NCBI GenBank assembly: GCA_015486375.1
Contig: WFRR01000099.1
Span: forward strand, 1-56,559
Length of the DNA: 56,559 nucleotides
Direction: 5' to 3'
Origin: Thiotrichaceae bacterium
GTDB lineage: Bacteria > Pseudomonadota > Gammaproteobacteria > Thiotrichales > Thiotrichaceae
Each line of letters begins with the position of its first letter. The stretch's first letter is position 1. The notes under the pieces are model-generated. The model was not told where the DNA came from and did no database searches. It worked only from the letters and a program-made list of their open reading frames with translations. Shown here piece after piece: positions 55,586-56,559 of this stretch. The position numbers and the translations under genes are program-made.

Positions 55586-56311
55586 ATGAAAACTGCCCGC
55601 TTCTATATTGCTGAAAAACTAACACTTGAACAAGAATGTCCCTTACCCCCAACGCTACATCGTCATGCCATTAATGTTTTACGTCTCAAACAAGGCGATG
55701 AATTAATTTTATTTAATGGTAAAGGTGGGGAATACTTATGCCAATTAATCCAAGTCGAAAAACGCCGTTCCTCGGTATTGATTCAAGAATTCAATAATAT
55801 TGACCGAGAATCTTCTTTAAAAATCACCTTATGCCCCAGTTTAATTAAGCCTGATAAAATGGATTTTTGTCTTCAAAAAAGTGTGGAATTAGGGGTTAGC
55901 AGTATTCAACCCTTAATCACAGATCGAACCATTGTACGCATTCGGGCTGCACAATTAGCGAAAAAAATACAACGGTGGCAAAGCATTATTATTGCAGCTT
56001 GTGAACAATCAGGACGTACCGCCATTCCCAGAATTCACGCGCCACTATTATTAGATCAATATCTATCACAAGCGAACCAATCTAAATATTTAATGATGTT
56101 GCCCGAAGCCAACGCCAAATTATCCAACACTTTATTAACAGAAAATATTGCACTCTTAGTTGGACCTGAAGGAGGATTTACAGCGCGAGAAACACAGCTT
56201 TGTTTAGACGCTCACGTTGAAGCCATACAATTTGGTTCACGAATTTTAAGAGCAGAAACCGCAGCAATTGCAGGACTGTCATTATTACAAGCATTTTCAG
56301 GCAATTTGTAA
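55586..56311 (+). CDS. rsmE: 16S rRNA m3U1498 methyltransferase RsmE
   Basis: A 241-residue SPOUT-family methyltransferase that modifies U1498 of 16S rRNA. Visible are the N-terminal PUA-like part (HAINVLRLKQGDELILFNGKG), PSLIKPDKMDFCLQKSVELG, EQSGRTAIPRI, and the knotted SAM-binding end LLVGPEGGFTARE with GSRILRAETAAIAGL. Length is typical. Confidence 0.96.
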   Translation: MKTARFYIAEKLTLEQECPLPPTLHRHAINVLRLKQGDELILFNGKGGEYLCQLIQVEKRRSSVLIQEFNNIDRESSLKITLCPSLIKPDKMDFCLQKSVELGVSSIQPLITDRTIVRIRAAQLAKKIQRWQSIIIAACEQSGRTAIPRIHAPLLLDQYLSQANQSKYLMMLPEANAKLSNTLLTENIALLVGPEGGFTARETQLCLDAHVEAIQFGSRILRAETAAIAGLSLLQAFSGNL

Positions 56312-56341
56312 TTTTCGTGATATGTGCTTGATTCGTCAATA

Positions 56342-56559
56342 TCAAGTGGTAGATTTTAACTTTTCCTGTTCTGCCTCTAAGCGATCAGCTTCAGCTTTTA
56401 AAGCATTGAGCTTTTCAACCATCGGTGTGACTGTTGCAGACAGTTGTAGCTTATCAGCCGCGCCCCAGTAGTCTAAGCCCTGCTCCTTTTCTTCGTTCAC
56501 GATCTGCTCATGCAGGGGTTTATAGATTGCATATTCTGCTAAATAAGTCTGTGTAACAA
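56342..56559 (-). CDS. C-terminus of an unrecognised coiled-coil protein, cut by the window edge
   Basis: The minus frame is open from the right edge to a TGA at 56342-56344 and gives 71 residues, so the gene begins beyond the window. The end is a coiled coil (MVEKLNALKAEADRLEAEQE). Upstream residues include LAEYAIYKPLHEQI and EQGLDYWGAADKLQ. I do not recognise the family. Confidence 0.5.
   Translation of the reverse strand, partial: VTQTYLAEYAIYKPLHEQIVNEEKEQGLDYWGAADKLQLSATVTPMVEKLNALKAEADRLEAEQEKLKSTT

Noticed and set aside
56268-56471. 67-codon plus-strand ORF at the right end
   Set aside because: It overlaps rsmE and is antisense to the coiled-coil frame, which is coherent to the window edge.

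Overview
The window looks like the chromosome of an AT-rich gammaproteobacterium. Gammaproteobacterial gene sets are spread along it: rpoD-dnaG, parC-parE, zapA with its small coiled-coil partner gene, a ygfB/pepP pair, recD/tmcA, Rnf (Rsx) genes and a lone gspN. A Thiotrichales- or Methylococcales-like source is possible, but I cannot fix the genus from sequence alone. Most of the window is housekeeping DNA in compact, often overlapping operons. Accessory DNA is concentrated in three places.

Left end (1-3.3 kb): a truncated cytochrome P460 gene, the broken tail of an IS1182-like transposase, and an overlapping minus-strand trio (unknown secreted protein, TlpA-like thioredoxin, methyltransferase). 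Next comes a decayed replication-protein-like gene preceded by nested inverted repeats. From 3.4 to 13.7 kb there are minus-strand genes: nadE-tmcA-recD, a carboxylesterase, a small GDCCVxC-type cysteine-rich protein, and rnfC-rnfD-rnfG without rnfA, rnfB or rnfE.

From 13.8 to 23.0 kb lies a 9.1-kb integrated element in a CAT-anticodon tRNA gene (tRNA-Ile2 type). It is bounded by a 56-bp direct repeat with one mismatch. It carries, in order: a tyrosine integrase, a BrnT/BrnA toxin-antitoxin pair, a Septu-type ATPase/HNH pair (PtuA/PtuB), a PutAbiC-type abortive-infection protein, a run of Arc-like ribbon-helix-helix genes, an AlpA-like regulator and a GpA-like rolling-circle replication protein. 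The right end is a 0.6-kb non-coding stretch with hairpins. A 26-bp repeat near both ends looks like integrase arm sites. The intact tRNA, rpoD and dnaG follow.

From 25 to 32.4 kb the genes are conserved: dnaG, slyD, murI, msrB, an inositol-monophosphatase-family gene, zapA and its partner, then ygfB and pepP on the other strand. From 32.5 to 35.3 kb lies a four-gene secreted-fibre locus. Two paralogous repeat proteins flank a small secreted protein and a CsgG-like lipoprotein. It resembles curli and Caulobacter holdfast-anchor loci in layout and is the best candidate for an undescribed system here.

The rest (35.3-56.6 kb) holds gspN, a 1285-residue FAD/4Fe-4S oxidoreductase, queA, a bacterial SH3 protein, pyrD, htpX, parC-parE, a Czc-like heavy-metal RND efflux operon with a small His/Cys-rich first gene, a lipoprotein gene, rsmE and the end of an unrecognised coiled-coil protein. 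No CRISPR array or rRNA gene was seen.
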